Below are positions 22,541-33,576 of a stretch of DNA of 64,000 bases, piece after piece. The first letter of the stretch is position 1. Each line of letters begins with the position of its first letter. Source of the stretch: Plasmodiophora brassicae (taxonomy: Eukaryota > Endomyxa > Phytomyxea > Plasmodiophorida > Plasmodiophoridae); assembly GCA_039704465.1 (NCBI GenBank), contig JASFAU010000008.1:1178001-1242000 (forward strand), written 5' to 3'. Position numbers and translations under genes: made by a program. The notes beneath the pieces were generated by a model. The model ran no database searches and was not told where the DNA came from. It was given only the letters and a program-made list of their open reading frames with translations.

Positions 22541-22715
22541 TGGTCCCGCTGATCGCGTTTGCCGACCACCAGAAGTCGGCGCTGCTCGGCCGCGATCCCA
22601 TACTGATCACCGTATGGGACCTCATGCCGGCACCACCGTTCGCCGTCGAGGCCAGCAGGCAGGCGCAATGCAGTCACATCGTCATGACTGAGTGCTCTAG
22701 CGACATCACCGACCG
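22540..22715 (-). pseudogene. Sphingosine kinase exon 2 fragment
   Basis: Aligns by eye to 21080-21225 of the sphingosine kinase (shared GGGACCTCATGCCGGC, GCAGGCAGGCGC and GAGTGCTC-AGCGACATC blocks) with substitutions and a small insertion. Directly abuts the PRP17 fragment. Confidence 0.72.
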
Positions 22716-22895
22716 TCCGAAATCAACCTCAACCACAGCTGATCGGCCTCGGTGAACCAGCAAACAAACACGCTGCACGAGAGGTCGTTTGGAGGATATC
22801 CCGGTGACGCCGTCGTTAATTCCGCTTCGAACGTCGGTCATTTTCACCGGACATCCTCATTCTTTTCATTATGTATGCGACAATGCCATTTCGTA

Positions 22896-23809
22896 TTAAT
22901 GATCCGGGATGGACCATCCGGAGCCGTACTCCTTCTCGAGGAAGGCAATGGCGTTTCGCGGGGCAGGAAAACTGGTGTTGAACACATTCAGGTATGCGAG
23001 CGGGAACACGTCGTCGTGCCTCATATGTATGCGTCCGTCAAAGACAACGTCGCTCGATGGGCCGCCCGTCTGGTCGTACGACCACGTGTAGATGTCGACG
23101 TACGGCGACCGGCCAAGGTAGTGACCGTCAACTCTGCCGAGTGGCGAAAACAGTTTCTTGGCCAACGGGTGGTGCAGCCCAACACAGACCGACGCCATGT
23201 TAAACCTGGGAAACAGGACGTACCCGCGGTACCACAGCGCTTCCGCCAATTGCCGATAGTCGTTCGCGACGATGCAGGCGTCTAGCGGTGATTTAGCGTA
23301 TAGGCGGATGTGACAACGTTTGATGGTCGTTGACCTGCGTCCTGCGTGTAGGGAATGATGGACTGGTTGCGCTGGGCGCCCAGTAGCGTGCCGTACGTTA
23401 TGACGGTCGGCAAACCCAGCAGCGTGTTGGCGATGTGGACCACTTCCGTCAACATCATATGCAGGACGGCGCTGTTGCAGGGCGTTTCGCCCTCTGCGAT
23501 CGCCAGCAACGTCTGCATGGGCCCTTCGCCAATGCCGCAACGTGCGACATCTATCGGCAGGCATCGTTTCCAGCCCGACGTCTCGTCCATGAGCCCGGGA
23601 AACCGATCGGGTACAGCGTCCCACGTCGCCAGGAAGTCGTTATCGCTCAGGGTCGCGTTGAAAGCCGTCGCGGGCACCACGAACTTGTTGAACGTCTTCT
23701 CGGTCACCTCGACTTGCGAAAAAGTCAACCTGGGCACGCCGAAAATGATCGCTGCGCTACTCAGGCACATCGCCGCCAGCAGCGGCAACCATCTCGGGAG
23801 TATCGACAT
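22896..23809 (-). CDS. LicD/fukutin-like phosphotransferase, copy A
   Basis: Two exons, 23809-23335 and 23281-22896 (intron 53 nt, phase 1), 286 aa. Start chosen at MSILPRWLPLLAAMC, a signal-anchor helix; the frame extends further upstream without similarity to copy C. The fold signature YGTLLGAQRN-(x)-IPYTQDAD, with the DxD completed across the intron, and the later SPYVDIYTW and FPLAYLNVFNTSFPAP match LicD/fukutin-family enzymes, which move phosphocholine or ribitol-phosphate onto glycans. The N-terminal anchor suggests a Golgi or ER type II protein modifying surface glycans. Paralogues at 24480-25389 (broken) and 27377-28314 (intact). Confidence 0.78.
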
Positions 23810-24285
23810 CGACCTCGACAATATTTCAGTTGGCGGCCATCGCGGGATGCCGAAAGTGATCCGGTGAAGTCGTAATCCCTCGGAAATCGCCAAAGGTAAT
23901 AGGCCTGCGCCACTGCCAGGCCGATCAAACAGTCGTTCTTGTCGTGCCCAGCGCATAGTCACCAATCGCGTGCCTAAGATGATCGCGTGCCGCATGGCCA
24001 CACGACCTTATATCCACTCGACAACACGGAGGCACGTGTCTTCCCCACGTCCAGCTCCTGCGCATGCATTGTCACTGAATTAAACAGACCACGTTTAACA
24101 TGCACTGCAGCTAGCTAGCAGGGCAAATTCAGGCTGTGTAGGACACGTCAGTTCTGTAAGATAAACGGCCTTAGGTCATCGGATCCGAGACCAAGGCGGC
24201 ACCTGCGCGCGCTTGAGGGTTCCTTAGTGAAATAGACAAAGCTAGACGACGCCCGACGCAACGGAGCTTCTCCCGTGAGATGTTT

Positions 24286-24357
24286 TGTAGACCGGACCGC
24301 CCAACTAGGCCACGAGAGCAGCTGCTCTCGTGGCCTAGTTGGGGGGTCCGGTCTACA
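24286..24357. repeat. 72-bp near-perfect palindrome
   Basis: Arms 24286-24321 and 24322-24357 are reverse complements at 35 of 36 positions with no loop, centred on CAGCTG. Could be the tip of a foldback element or a cruciform-forming site. Confidence 0.95.
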
Positions 24358-24479
24358 ATGCTGCGCATGTACGGCCTGCAGCTCGCTCAACAAGTGTATC
24401 AGAACGCATGTCGAACATCGTGTCATTTGCAAGTCATGTGCATTTGAATATGTATACCATATGACGTCCCAGATCAGTG

Positions 24480-25389
24480 ATCCGGAATGGACCAGCTGGC
24501 GCCGTACACCTCCTCGAGGAAGGCAACGACGTTCCGCGGGGCCGGGTTAGGATAGCTGTTGTTGTACACCTTCAGGTTGCGAGCGGGAACACGTCGTCGT
24601 TGTGTTTCATGTTTACGTGGCCGTCAAAGACAACGTCGTTCGACGGGTCGCATGCAGCGTTGTACGTCCACGTGTAGATGTCGGCCTACGGCGGCCCAAA
24701 GAACGGCCCTTCAAGTCTGCGGTCTGGCGAAAACAGCTTATTGGCCAACGGGTGGTGCTGCCCAACGCAGACCGACGCCAGGTTCAGCCTGGTGAACAGG
24801 GCGTACCCGCGGCGGCGCAGGGCGTACCCGCGTGGCCATAGCGCTTTCGCTATTTCCTAATAGTCGTTCGCAACCATGCAGACGTCTGGCTGTCGTTCAG
24901 CGCGCCCTGTAGCGTGCCGAACGATTTGTCGGTCGGCAAATCCAGCAGCGTGCTGGCGAAACGGGCGACTTCCGTCACCACCATATATATGCAGGATGGC
25001 GCTGTTGCAGGGCGCTTCGCTGTCCGCCAGCGCCAGCGACGACTGCATGGGCCCTTCGCCTGTGGCGCACCGTCTGACCACCATCGGGAGACACAGCCCC
25101 CAGCCCGATCCGATCCCTCGTCGAAAAGGCCGGAGAACACATTGGGTATGGCGTCCCACATCGCCAGGGACTCGTTATCGCCCGGCGTCGCGTTCAAAGC
25201 CGTCGCATCTACGGCACACGTGCCGCGGCTGCTCCTGGGCGCCTCGTTGTCGACGACGTACGTCTCCGCGAACTTGCCAAAGTACGGCGATCCGCCGTGC
25301 CCGACGACGCCAACAGTGACCGCCACAGTGCTCAGGCATATCGCCGCCAGCGCCCAACGTCTCAGGGACGATGTCGACCTTGTCGTCAT
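24480..25389 (-). pseudogene. LicD/fukutin-like pseudogene, copy B
   Basis: Starts well (signal anchor LRRWALAAICLSTVAVTVG), then a frameshift follows FDEGS, the central GTLLGA motif is altered to GTLQGA and the DxD region is deleted. The second-exon part (24480-24860) retains recognisable YNAACDPSNDVVFDGHVNMK and LEEVYGASW blocks but carries an in-frame stop and insertions, including a duplicated GGCGTACCCGCG segment. Related to copies A and C, closest to C. Confidence 0.8.
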
Positions 25390-25639
25390 CGGCGGTCACC
25401 GCAGGACGGCAGGAGACGAAACTGCTCGGGTGACCCGATCAGGCGAGTGGGACGGTCGCCGGGCTGGGGACGTCAGCGCTGCTATCATCTGTCGAGATGT
25501 CTTCTTTTGCACAGGGCGATACCGAAGTTGTGATTATGGAAGAACGTGGCGATATGATCCGACTTCTGATGAAGTACCCTTTCGAGTCGGAGTTGGAGCG
25601 GTGGATGACTCATCGTACCCGGCGCTGTAGTATTGCATC

Positions 25640-25775
25640 GGGTACCCGTACCCGTACCCACCCGCTTACCCACCCGTACCCGTCGGGTTTGGGCAGGGTT
25701 CGGGTAACGGAAATTATGAGACGGGCGGGTACGGGCGGGTAGGCGCCAAACATTATGGCATACGGGTGGGTACGG
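25640..25775. repeat. GGGTACGGGT-type array with inverted halves
   Basis: First half rich in ACCCGT/ACCCACCC words, second half in ACGGGT/GGGTGGGT words, so the array is roughly an inverted repeat. Superficially telomere-like and G-quadruplex-prone. A short frame, 25497-25742, runs into it but shows no family signal. Confidence 0.75.
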
Positions 25776-25799
25776 GTGGGCGCCGTCCTATGGTGAGGG

Positions 25800-26560
25800 C
25801 GTATCCCCAGGTCATCCCGGCGCCTTGCAATCTCGGTTTTGATCACTATGAGCAGTCAAAATATTCAGTAACAGTCGTATTTACATGAGAATACACGCTT
25901 ACTCAGATACGTATGGTTATAGGAGTATTGGTCGACATCCTGTTCACTGAGATCACCGCGATGTCTCAGCCAGTCCTTTAAATCGTTATGGATTTTCATC
26001 GTTGTGGGCTTTTCTGCCCGCCCACCGTCTTAATGTATGCGTCACCGTAATAGCTATACATCCACGGTTTCGTCAGATAGTACAGTGTCAGACAAAACCA
26101 TGATTGACATACGCGGCGCATAACGCTTTCATCTCGTTCCGAATCGCCTTTCGCTGGGGCGTCATTGCCGCCCTAACGTTCTCTTGGGCCTAATACGCCG
26201 CAATCGGCCCCTGTGGTAAGGGCCGATTCCTCCTGCTCGCAAGCGGGTCCAGAGGTGCGCCAGGACTGGGCGACGTTGCCAGTTCATTCTCTGCAACATC
26301 TTCCCGTGATTGCCTGTGTTCGTATGCCAACAGTCAGATACCTGGCAAGAAGGTCGACGCACTTGTACAACCTCGACGCTGCTCGTCTTCGTCGCACCAT
26401 CTCGAGCTACACTGAGCCTCCGGTAGCCCATTCGTATCCCCATCAGCGCACTCCGTGGGCAGGCGGAAGAATGTGTCACCAATGTGTCCACTGATGTAGC
26501 CGATTTGTAGCTCCCCCGCAGAATTGTAGCCCCGCTGTAGCCGATATGCTGCCTGTACGT
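25800..26560. other. Gene-poor, AT-richer stretch
   Basis: No supported gene; short frames only. Confidence 0.5.
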
Positions 26561-26564
26561 GGAT

Positions 26565-27243
26565 GTCGACTTCGACAGCGAGCCGATGAGATGGATGGGG
26601 GCGCTCCGGTAATTCTCGCAAGGCTACGCTTGCGGGCCTGCAGGGCTGATGTCCTGTACGATGCGCAGGTTGACGGTCGAAGCCATCAAGAAGTTCATCA
26701 GGGGCGACACGCGTGCGCCTGCGATATCCGGTACCGCGGTCACGACAGGCCGGATCAGTGGGCCAGCGTCGACGGGCCGTTCAATCTGCTCGTCGCCAGC
26801 AACCTGTCGCATCTGGCGCCGGACATGAACCTGGTTCCGGATGCCAAGGTGATCGTCGACGACTGCCACATCGTTCCCGTTGTTTCTAATATGACCGTTC
26901 GTGTCGCAACAGATCGATGACGGGTTTGTGCATCTTGGCGTCGGGCGCGGGCTGACCAGGACGGCGATGCTGGGGATGTTAGCGTTCGAGGTCGAACATG
27001 GCAGGCACGTCGCGAGGTCAGCACTGGGCGCCATCTGGGGAGCGTTCACTGGCCGCGTTTACCGTCTATGATCGTAGAGACGGTTTGTCCCTGCAGGCGT
27101 GCTCGGAAATCGAGCTGATACCAATGAGACGGTCGCTGTGTGACATCGACGGCGAGAGGTACGCCTTCGGCAGCGTGCGCTGCTTAGCGCGACCGGGTGC
27201 TGCCCAGCTGATCCTCGGTCACCAAGCACATAAACCCTTATAA
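26565..27243 (+). pseudogene. Sphingosine kinase exons 6-9, inverted partial copy
   Basis: Contains the equivalents of exons 6 to 9 of the gene at 19666-21815 together with their introns, in opposite orientation, ending at the same stop region (AHKPL). Motifs WASVDGPFNLLVASNLSHL and DGERYAFGSVRC are kept. Exons 1-5 are missing and splice donors have drifted. Because introns are present it is a DNA-level duplication, not a retrocopy. Confidence 0.88.
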
Positions 27244-27376
27244 TGGGTACTGCCTTCCTGGACAGCGTCGGTGTCCTGCAAGAGATCGCCTGGAGGATAC
27301 CCCGGTGGCCTCGGTCCTTCTCACCGGACATCGTGAAGCGTATGCTGATTTATGTATACGGCAATGCCATCCTGGA

Positions 27377-28314
27377 TCAGTGATCCGGGACGGGCCAGCT
27401 GGCGCCATACACCTCCTCGAGGAAGGCAACGGCGTTCCGCGGGGCAGGGAAGCTGCTGTTGTACACCTTCAGGTTTGCGAGCGGGAACACGTCGTCGTGC
27501 TTCATGTTTACGTGGCCGTCAAAGACGACGTCGTTCGACGGGTCGCACGTCTCGTTGTACGACCACGTGTAGATGTCGACGTACGGTGGCCCAAAGTACG
27601 GCCCATCAAGTCGGCCCTGTGGGGAAAACAGTTTCTTGGCCAACGGGTGGTGCTGCCCAACGCAGACCGACGCCATGTTCAGCCTGGTGAAGAGGGCGTA
27701 CCCGCGTCGCCATAGCGCTTCCGCCAACTGCTTGTAGTCGTTCGCAACCATGCAGACGTCTAGCGGCTGGTCAGCGTATAGGCGGAGGAGCCAGTGTCAC
27801 ATCGTTGCTGACCTGCGTCCTGCGTGTAGGGGATGATGGCCTGGTCGCGCTTGGCGCCCAGTAGCGTGCCGAACGATATGACGGTCGGCAAATCCAGCAG
27901 CGTGTTGGCGATCCGGATCACTTCCGTCACCACCATATGCAGGACGGCGCTGTTGCAGGGTGCTTCGCCGTCCGCCAGCGCCAGCAACGACTGCATGGGC
28001 CCCTCGCCAGTGCCGCACCCCCTGACCACCATCGGGAGACATAGTCCCCAGCCCGAGCCCTCGTCGTACAGGCCGGGGAACTCATCGGGTATGGCGTCCC
28101 ACGTCGCCAGGAACTCGTTATCGCTGGGCGCCGCATTCAGGGTCGCGGTATCGACGGCACAAGTCTTCCCGCTGCGGGGCACCTCGTCGACGTCGAACGT
28201 CTCCACGAACTTGTACGGCGAACCACCGAACCCGACCACGCCGACAGTGACCGCCACGGCACTCAGGCCCATCGCGGCCAGCGGCCACCATCCCGGGGAC
28301 CTCGACCTCGCCAT
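27377..28314 (-). CDS. LicD/fukutin-like phosphotransferase, copy C
   Basis: Two exons, 28314-27813 and 27759-27377 (intron 53 nt, phase 1), 294 aa. N-terminal signal anchor (GWWPLAAMGLSAVAVTVGV), then a Cys-containing stem and FGTLLGAKRDQAIIPYTQDAD with the DxD formed across the splice. The C-terminal block has PPYVDIYTWSY and FPLANLKVYNSSFPAP. Exon boundaries are at the same codon as copy A, so they are true paralogues. Probably a lumenal glycan-phosphotransferase of the secretory pathway; donor and acceptor unknown. Confidence 0.8.
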
Positions 28315-28344
28315 CGACGACCGAACCGGAGGTCACCACTGCAG

Positions 28345-28432
28345 GAGACCGCTCTGCACCGAGTTCCACCCGTGCGACAACAAGCAGCAGGAGTCCCTGG
28401 TCGGGCAGAGCGGACCCGTTCCGCTCAACTGG
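28345..28432 (+). pseudogene. PRP17 mid-WD40 fragment
   Basis: Reads CTEFHPCDNKQQESLVGQSG, a near copy of CAEFHPWDSKQHEFLVGQSD in the intact gene 800 bp away, but on the opposite strand. Short and unattached to any start. Confidence 0.78.
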
Positions 28433-28558
28433 GGCGGGTAAGGCATCCGTCACTGCCGGTGGTGGCTACCCGCTGACACGTTTCATGTATCGTATGCCGG
28501 GTGCCGCCGCAAAACCACTTCCTACGAATGCAGGCCCGCACATCTTGCGCAGCCCCAC

Positions 28559-30456
28559 CTATTTATTCTTGGCGCCGTCCCAGAGCGTGATGGTGGAGTC
28601 CCAGGAGCAGGTCGCCACGCGCGACGGCTCCACCGGGTGCCACTGCACGTCCATGACGATCTGGTCCTTCGCGTTCGTCTGGATGCGCTCGAGGACGCGC
28701 GTCGTCTTGAAGTCCCAGAAGAAGGTACGCCCGCTGCCGTCGCCGCTGCACAGCCAGCGGCCGTCGGGCGAGAAGGCCATCCCGGCGGCGTACCCGGCGA
28801 CCTGGTGCCCGGTGAAGCACTTCTTCCGGTTCAGCTTGAACCGGTCCTTGACGGACACGATCAGGATCTGGTTGTCCATCGACTGGGCGGCGAAGAACGC
28901 GTTCGACGGGTGCATGACCAGGACGGGCATCGAGTGGAGCTCGGGTTCGGCGATGTGCTTGATGACGACCGGGATGCCGTACTCCCAGATCAGCATCTTC
29001 TTGTCGTCCGCCGTCGACACAAACCGCCTGCCTTCGTCGACGAACAGGATGGCGTTCACGGCGCCCAGGTGCTCGTCATACGTCTGCGCGGGGACCGTGT
29101 CGCTCGCCCTGGGGCAGCACACCACCGACGCTCATCAGTGTGACCCATGGCGGACGCATCGTCGCCGAGCGGCGCACGTACCGGCAGTCCCACTGGATGA
29201 TCTTCTTGTCGCTCTGCCCGACCAGGAACTCGTGCTGCTTGCTGTCCCACGGGTGGAACTCGGCGCAGAACGGCGTCTTGCCGAGCGTGAATCGCTGCAG
29301 GCACTGGCCGGTCTCGGTGTCCCACAGCTTGACGTAGCCGTCGTAGCTGGTCGACAGGAACCGGTCGCCCCTGTTGTTGAACGACACCTTGCGGACGGGC
29401 TTCGAGTGCCCCAGGAACGTGCGCAGCGGGCGCCGCTCGTTGTACACGTCCCACAGCTTGACCTTGTGGTCCATGCTGGCCGACAGCAGCAGGTGGCCCG
29501 AGAACGGGATGAACCGGATGCAATTGACGCCCTTGGAGTGCCCCGAGTACGTGTGGATCTTCTTCTCCGGGATGTACGACACGGGCGTCGGCGACGGCTT
29601 CAACCCGGACGGCCGCCACATGTACGTCCGGCCCTGGTAGTCGTACGGCGACGACGCGCCGTGCAGGATCGTGCGCTCCTGGCCCTTCTCGACCTCGGGT
29701 TCGTCGGCGACGACGCCGCCGCCCGACGAGTCTGTCGCCGGGCGATCGGCCTCCTCAGCGGGTTCGTCGGCCTCGCTCTGCGCAGGAGCAGGGGCGTCAG
29801 CGACGACGTTCGCCGGGCAACCCGCGGGCGTGTTACCTCGTCGTCGCCGTCGGCCACCTTCTGCGCCTCCTGGTCTGTTGGCGCCCATGGCGACGTGAAC
29901 TTGCCGGGCCTCCCCGCCTTCCGCTTCCTGCCTCGCTGCGTGCACACAGCGTTACACACAATGGGGAGACGGGGCCGGGGCGATCGTACCCGGCGCGGTT
30001 GCAGGGCGGCATGGTACTCCTCGTCGAACTGCACGTCGCTGATGTGCGCCTGCAGGAACGTGTGAGACAAGCGCTATCGGCAATGGCAAACGCGCGCGCG
30101 CGTTACGCTCTCGACGTAGCCGGTCAGCGTGTTCCGGACGGCGGATCGCGGTTCCGCCGACCCCGTTAGCGGGTGCTCGGGCCCGTACTGCGTTGCAAAC
30201 CGGGGGGCGTTAGAGTGGATGACGCTGGGCGCGCCCCTCGTGGACGTACCGTCGGCGCGTACATCAGGTCGGCCTCGACGTTGTACTCGACGCGGCGCGC
30301 CGTGGCCGGCACCAGGCCGACGACGGCCCGGTCGACCTGCGCCGGGATCTCGCGGGACACCGACATGGTCGTCGTCGTCGCCCTCGGCAGGTCGGCCGGC
30401 GGCGCCGCGCCGTCCCCATCGCTGCTGTCGCTCGCGTACGACCCCGACACGATCAT
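28559..30456 (-). CDS. PRP17: Pre-mRNA-processing factor 17 (WD40)
   Basis: Six exons: 30456-30250, 30187-30107, 30049-29990, 29935-29837, 29777-29182 and 29108-28559; 530 aa. The N-terminus splices to LVPATARRVEYNVEADLMYA then YGPEHPLTGSAEPRS and AHISDVQFDEEY, aligning with the conserved non-WD N-terminus of CDC40. Seven WD-like units follow (PFSGHLLLSASMDHKVKLWD, TETGQCLQRF, FVSTADDKKMLIWE, FKLNRKKCFTGH). It acts in the second catalytic step of splicing in the spliceosome core, which fits an intron-rich genome. Start taken at MIVSGSYASDSSDGD; an upstream in-frame Met at 30552 is less similar. Three dispersed fragments derive from it. Confidence 0.94.
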
Positions 30457-30574
30457 GGTGGTCGGCGGCGCCAGTCGGGAGCTACACCCGCCTCCACGGA
30501 CTGCGTAAGACACGACGCCAACAAGGCCGACCTTCGTCGGCGACAACGGCACTTGGCATGATCGTCTGCCCGTT

Positions 30575-31264
30575 TTATGTAGACGGATGCGGAGGTTGCC
30601 CCGCGTGCCGCATCTGGTCGATGGCCGCGGAGATGGCGGCGAGCGCCGCCTCCTGCTCGTCGTGCATGCGGGCGACCTCGCGTTCGAGGAACGCGAACCG
30701 CGCCTCGACGCTGGCCTTGTCGGCGCGTGCCTGCCGCTCCTGGTCGGCCTTGGCCGCCTCCGCGCTTCGCGAGCTCCGGTAGATCTCGAACGTGATGACG
30801 ATGCCCGCGACGGCGAAGATCATGTACTCCGAGATCACATCTGGATCGTTTTTAACGGAAGCGACGTCGTGGAAACGGCACGGCACGGGGTTCGTTACCT
30901 GCACCCAGTTCCAGTGCTTTGGCCTCTTCGATCGGTTTAACGTTCTTGACTCGATGCCCTAAGAGACGAGCCTGCCGGCCAGCGCGGGGCTGTCAGGCGC
31001 CACATCGTTCCGCGAGAGATGGAGGGTGACCTGGAATTTGTACTGCTGCCTGTGGTGCCACTGCCCGTACCGCACGAAGACGCTTCTCCAGAACGGGCTC
31101 TGCTGCGACTGCGACACGAACGTCTACAAGGCCCGCGCGTGTGAGATGCAGGGCACGCAGCCACGGGCAGGGTACGCGTCGAACGCAACCTTGGACACGG
31201 GTTTCGCCAGCGTCCGGATGGCCAGCGCGCCGATCTTGGCCGCAATGCCACCCAGCGCCACCAT
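30575..31264 (-). CDS. OPA3: OPA3-like mitochondrial protein
   Basis: Four exons: 31264-31190, 31123-31004, 30944-30899 and 30840-30575; 168 aa. Pieces join to IGALAIRTLAKPVSK, SPFWRSVFVRYGQWHHR, KPIEEAKALELGADVISEY and MIFAVAGIVITFEIYRSS, following the OPA3 family order of N-terminal amphipathic segment, conserved core and C-terminal membrane helix with coiled coil. OPA3 localises to mitochondria and influences morphology and lipid metabolism. The exon 1 donor (GTTGCG) and exon 2/3 junction are the least certain; length and alignment support the choice. 119 bp separate it from PRP17 on the same strand. Confidence 0.82.
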
Positions 31265-31509
31265 CGACCACGCCCCTCGTCCTGCTGTCGATTGACAGTT
31301 TGACCGCGTCCGCCATCGACTCGCATTGGCGCGACCGGCCCCAAAAAAGAGGCACACACACTGCGCTCCAGAGGAGCAACCCCGAACAGAACACGCTAAG
31401 ACGATGTCCCTTCTGATTCCCTGAGGAACGGAACAAGGGTTGTCGCGAAGCACGCACGCCCCTACCTTTGAAACCTGTGCGGAATCCTCCGTTTTCGCGC
31501 GGAGAGACT

Positions 31510-31901
31510 ATGGCCATCAACCATCACAACGGTTGGCTGGCGCCCTCGGATTGCAATTACGCACATCGAGAACCCCTGGATATCTCGCTGGGTCGAGGCG
31601 GGTACAGTACGTACGACGAGGCAAGCGAAGGGTCAACACGGCCGGGGGGCGCGGTGGATGGAGCGCGACGGCGTGATGGCCGTCGTCATGCGCCTGTACC
31701 AGCGGTTGGATCACGGCCTGCTGTCCGCGGGCGAGTTCGTCCGGGAGCTCGAACGCCAAGGCGTCACGGTGACGTCGGCGCTGCTGGCTGCGCTGAGGAA
31801 GTCGACGTTGCCGACCTTCTCGAGCGTTGTCGTCGCCCTAGGCATCTCTGACTACGACCCCGATGTCATCCGACGCACGGGGCAGATGCCTTCGGAATCG
31901 G
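31510..31901 (+). CDS. Unknown small gene, exon structure unresolved
   Basis: An ATG at 31510 opens a frame MAINHHNGWLAPSDCNY..., and a second frame from ~31626 encodes a helical block (VMAVVMRLYQRLDHGLLS then AGEFVRELERQGVTV) that resembles a degenerate EF-hand-like pair found in some ciliary proteins. The two frames need an intron I could not place. Further coding downstream to ~32414 is possible. I do not recognise a family. Confidence 0.35.
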
Positions 31902-32709
31902 ACGGCAAAGTTCGGCTACTGGGGAAACCCTCTCCCGATTCGTACCCTGCATGGCCGCCGCCGGACTCGTTGCATCCTCCTCAGCGTCTGCATCGCCGTC
32001 AGCAGCGTTGCCCTGCGTATGTCGAGAACAGCGCCGACCCGCCGCCTCGTCGACCGTGCTACGTGACGCCTGCCTGTCGATCGACCCTATTCGGGCCCAT
32101 TGTGGAAGGACCAGCAGTAGAGGACCCTGCTGTCCTGAGACGTCCTAGACTGCGAGTATCAGCACCCGGACCGAATGACGAGCCGTCCCAGCAAGCCGGC
32201 CACACCAGAGCGCCTGGCGAACCCGGTTGGGTCCATCAGCATCGTGTTCCGGCCGCAGTGGAACCCCCTCGTTGGGCAACTGGCCTACGCGCGGTCGAAG
32301 ATGGTGCAACGCTGCACGACCCGGCCGTGGTTCGGACAGCAGGTCTTCATCGTCGCCGGCGGCTTTTCATCGAGCACGACCCGACACAGCCCGGGCGGCC
32401 TCTACCGTACGTGATCAGCTCAACCGAGCTATCGTCGACGACAACCGATTGTGACGAACGGGTCCTGGCTGCAGGTTCGGGACGGAGCGCGATGTCGGGC
32501 CGCCGTCGTCGGCGAAGGTGGTCCCCACGTTCCCGACGCACTTCGAGGCTCTGCACGCGCGTCTACGCGCCCAGCAGCGACCGCCCGGTACCGCCTAATA
32601 CAGTGCTGCTGCTGCTGGAGGCCGCCCTGGTCGAGAGATCCAGATCGTTGGGGCGATCCCGAAGGTAGATATTGTCGGCACACGAATCGGTTATTTGGCG
32701 TGTGCAACG

Positions 32710-33576
32710 ATGCGGTCGACGTATGCCCTGCTTGCAGTGGTCGTTGGCGTGGCGGCGGGGCGCCTGCGCCCGGGCGTGATCAGCTACTGGGACCCGAGCA
32801 CCACCGACTTTAACACGATCCCATCGGGCACCCTGGCGGTCATCAACCCGAACAGCGGCATGTTCGTCAGCGAGACGTCGTACGCGCTGGCGGCGAACGT
32901 CGCCTGCTACGCGTTCACCGCCGAGCAGCTGAGCATCCGCGGGGCGACCGTCCTGGGCTACGTCCCCACCGGGTACTTCAACCACGGCTGCAACACGGAG
33001 GGCGTCTGCCAGACCTGGCAACGGTGCGTGTGCGTCGTCCGCGTCCCAGAGGGTGCGTCTAACCGCCAATCTGTTGGCAGGATCGAGGCGAACATCGCGG
33101 CGTACTACAGCGCCATGCCGATGCTCGACGGGATCTTCTTCGACGAGGCGGCGCCGTCGTCGTGGGACTGCAACGCGTTCGCCGCCGAGTTCGCCCAGCT
33201 GCGCGCGCTCGTCTACAAGTACACGCAGAAGGCGCAGATCGCGTACAACATCGGCATCGCCGACACCTGCATCGTCCCGTCGATGCAGGGGCCGAACGAG
33301 ATCTACGCGCTGTTCGAGAGCAGCATGACCGACTTCACCAGTCAGAAGGCGACGGTCCTGGCGACGATCAAGGCGGCCAGCAGCGCCGGCCTGCAGACCT
33401 GGGCCCTCGTCTACAGTGTCACGAGCGCGCAGCTGCCCTCGCTCGTCCAGGCCGTCAACGGCACGTCGCTGACCTGGTTCTACGCCACCGATATCGGCGG
33501 GAACTGGCAGGCCGGCGAGAACACGTGGGGCGCCCCGCCCGCCTACTGGGGCAGCGAGCTCGCGCTCCTCACCTGA
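32710..33576 (+). CDS. Spherulin-4-like secreted protein
   Basis: Two exons, 32710-33023 and 33081-33576 (57-nt intron, phase 2), 269 aa. The intron is a multiple of three with no stop, so an unspliced frame also reads through; splicing removes 19 residues that interrupt the family fold and restores TWQRIEANIAAYY. Start is the ATG of MRSTYALLAVVVG, a signal peptide; the TTG five codons earlier is not credible. Family motifs: ISYWDP, IPSGTLAVINPNSG, GYVPTGY, MLDGIFFDE and a C-terminal IGGNWQ block. The family was first described as spherulation-specific in Physarum; likely TIM-barrel wall or cyst glycan protein, secreted. Confidence 0.88.
   Translation: MRSTYALLAVVVGVAAGRLRPGVISYWDPSTTDFNTIPSGTLAVINPNSGMFVSETSYALAANVACYAFTAEQLSIRGATVLGYVPTGYFNHGCNTEGVCQTWQRCVCVVRVPEGASNRQSVGRIEANIAAYYSAMPMLDGIFFDEAAPSSWDCNAFAAEFAQLRALVYKYTQKAQIAYNIGIADTCIVPSMQGPNEIYALFESSMTDFTSQKATVLATIKAASSAGLQTWALVYSVTSAQLPSLVQAVNGTSLTWFYATDIGGNWQAGENTWGAPPAYWGSELALLT

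Noticed and set aside
24200..24360. tRNA or structured RNA gene at the palindrome
   Set aside because: No T-loop or D-loop consensus, and the arms pair end to end with no loop; no tRNA-like motif found elsewhere either.
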